A stretch of DNA of 64,000 nt. It comes from Ctenosaura bakeri. Taxonomy: Eukaryota > Chordata > Lepidosauria > Squamata > Iguanidae. Made by a program: the position numbers and the translations under genes. This document shows, in pieces, positions 63,892 to 64,000 of this stretch. Location of the stretch: positions 1,426,001 to 1,490,000 of the forward strand of contig CAOLHI010000481.1 in assembly GCA_948474755.1 (NCBI GenBank). Reading direction: 5' to 3'. The notes below the pieces were generated by a model that was not told the DNA's origin, did not search any database, and worked only from the letters and a program-made list of their open reading frames with translations. Position 1 is the stretch's first letter. Each line of letters begins with the position of its first letter.

Positions 63892-64000
63892 AGACTAAGA
63901 GTCCAAGGCAGGCAAAGAAGCTCAAAGGAGAAGAGTCCAAGCATTTGAAAGAAAACGAAGGAAAAGGAGAAGAACGGAGGGGGTCTGAAACACCAAAAAC

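Larger units (their letters stand above)
58170..64000 (-). mobile_element. DIRS-type retrotransposon, copy 2 (continues past window)
   Basis: Same family and orientation as copy 1. The low-coordinate terminus is at about 58172-58345 ('acctgtaactgtggttcttc', 'gccggtactgcacacgctca'). The internal complementary region is about 58405-58495. Recombinase, RT/RNase H and gag follow. The high-coordinate terminal repeat lies beyond 64000. Multiple lesions make it a dead copy. Confidence 0.9.

Overview
This window is non-coding-dominated vertebrate nuclear DNA, most likely from a squamate reptile and probably an iguanian-type lizard. That assignment is inference from the repeat content: CR1 with a (ATTCTATG)n tail, L2, L1 and RTE LINEs, 5S rRNA-derived and tRNA-derived SINEs, hAT, Tigger-like and Helitron-like DNA elements, and DIRS retrotransposons. 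Two single-copy host genes fix the locus. Coding exon 1 of ST8SIA1 (GD3 synthase) lies at 24429-24712 on the minus strand. The last two coding exons of C2CD5 lie at 50726-50872 and 49720-49848, also on the minus strand. This is the order and orientation found next to human ST8SIA1 and C2CD5 on chromosome 12p12, so synteny supports both calls.

Layout. 1-24428 is the start of ST8SIA1 intron 1 and holds only repeats and anonymous sequence; no further ST8SIA1 exon was recognised. 23.2-26.1 kb is a GC-rich, CpG-rich promoter island around exon 1, bracketed by near-perfect palindromic elements, three of them in tandem just inside the intron. 26.1-48.5 kb is intergenic, with a candidate solo retroviral LTR, many CR1 copies, two 5'-truncated L1 copies with target duplications inside older CR1, L2 and RTE fragments, and SINEs. 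48.5-50.9 kb is the 3' end of C2CD5 (poly(A) signal, 3' UTR, last two coding exons). 50.9-64 kb is C2CD5 intron, largely occupied by two DIRS-type tyrosine-recombinase retrotransposons in the same orientation as the host gene.

The DIRS elements are the most distinctive content. Copy 1 (about 50973-56655) is complete end to end. It has inverted terminal repeats, an internal region complementary to both outer ends, an uninterrupted 811-residue gag-like ORF with a Cys-rich N-terminus and an SR-rich middle, an RT/RNase H ORF lacking the catalytic YxDD segment, and an intact tyrosine recombinase ORF. Copy 2 (about 58170 to beyond the window end) keeps the RT YLDD motif but has frameshifts, an RNase H deletion, a TGA stop inside the recombinase and a 57-bp tandem expansion in gag. 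Neither copy could be autonomous alone.

The rest is a layered record of transposition. An L2 is split by a CR1 that is itself split by another CR1. The palindromic element family and CR1 have each inserted into the other. An RTE fragment is flanked by a perfect 11-bp target duplication. Two Helitron-like elements in opposite orientation share interior sequence with the palindromic family.
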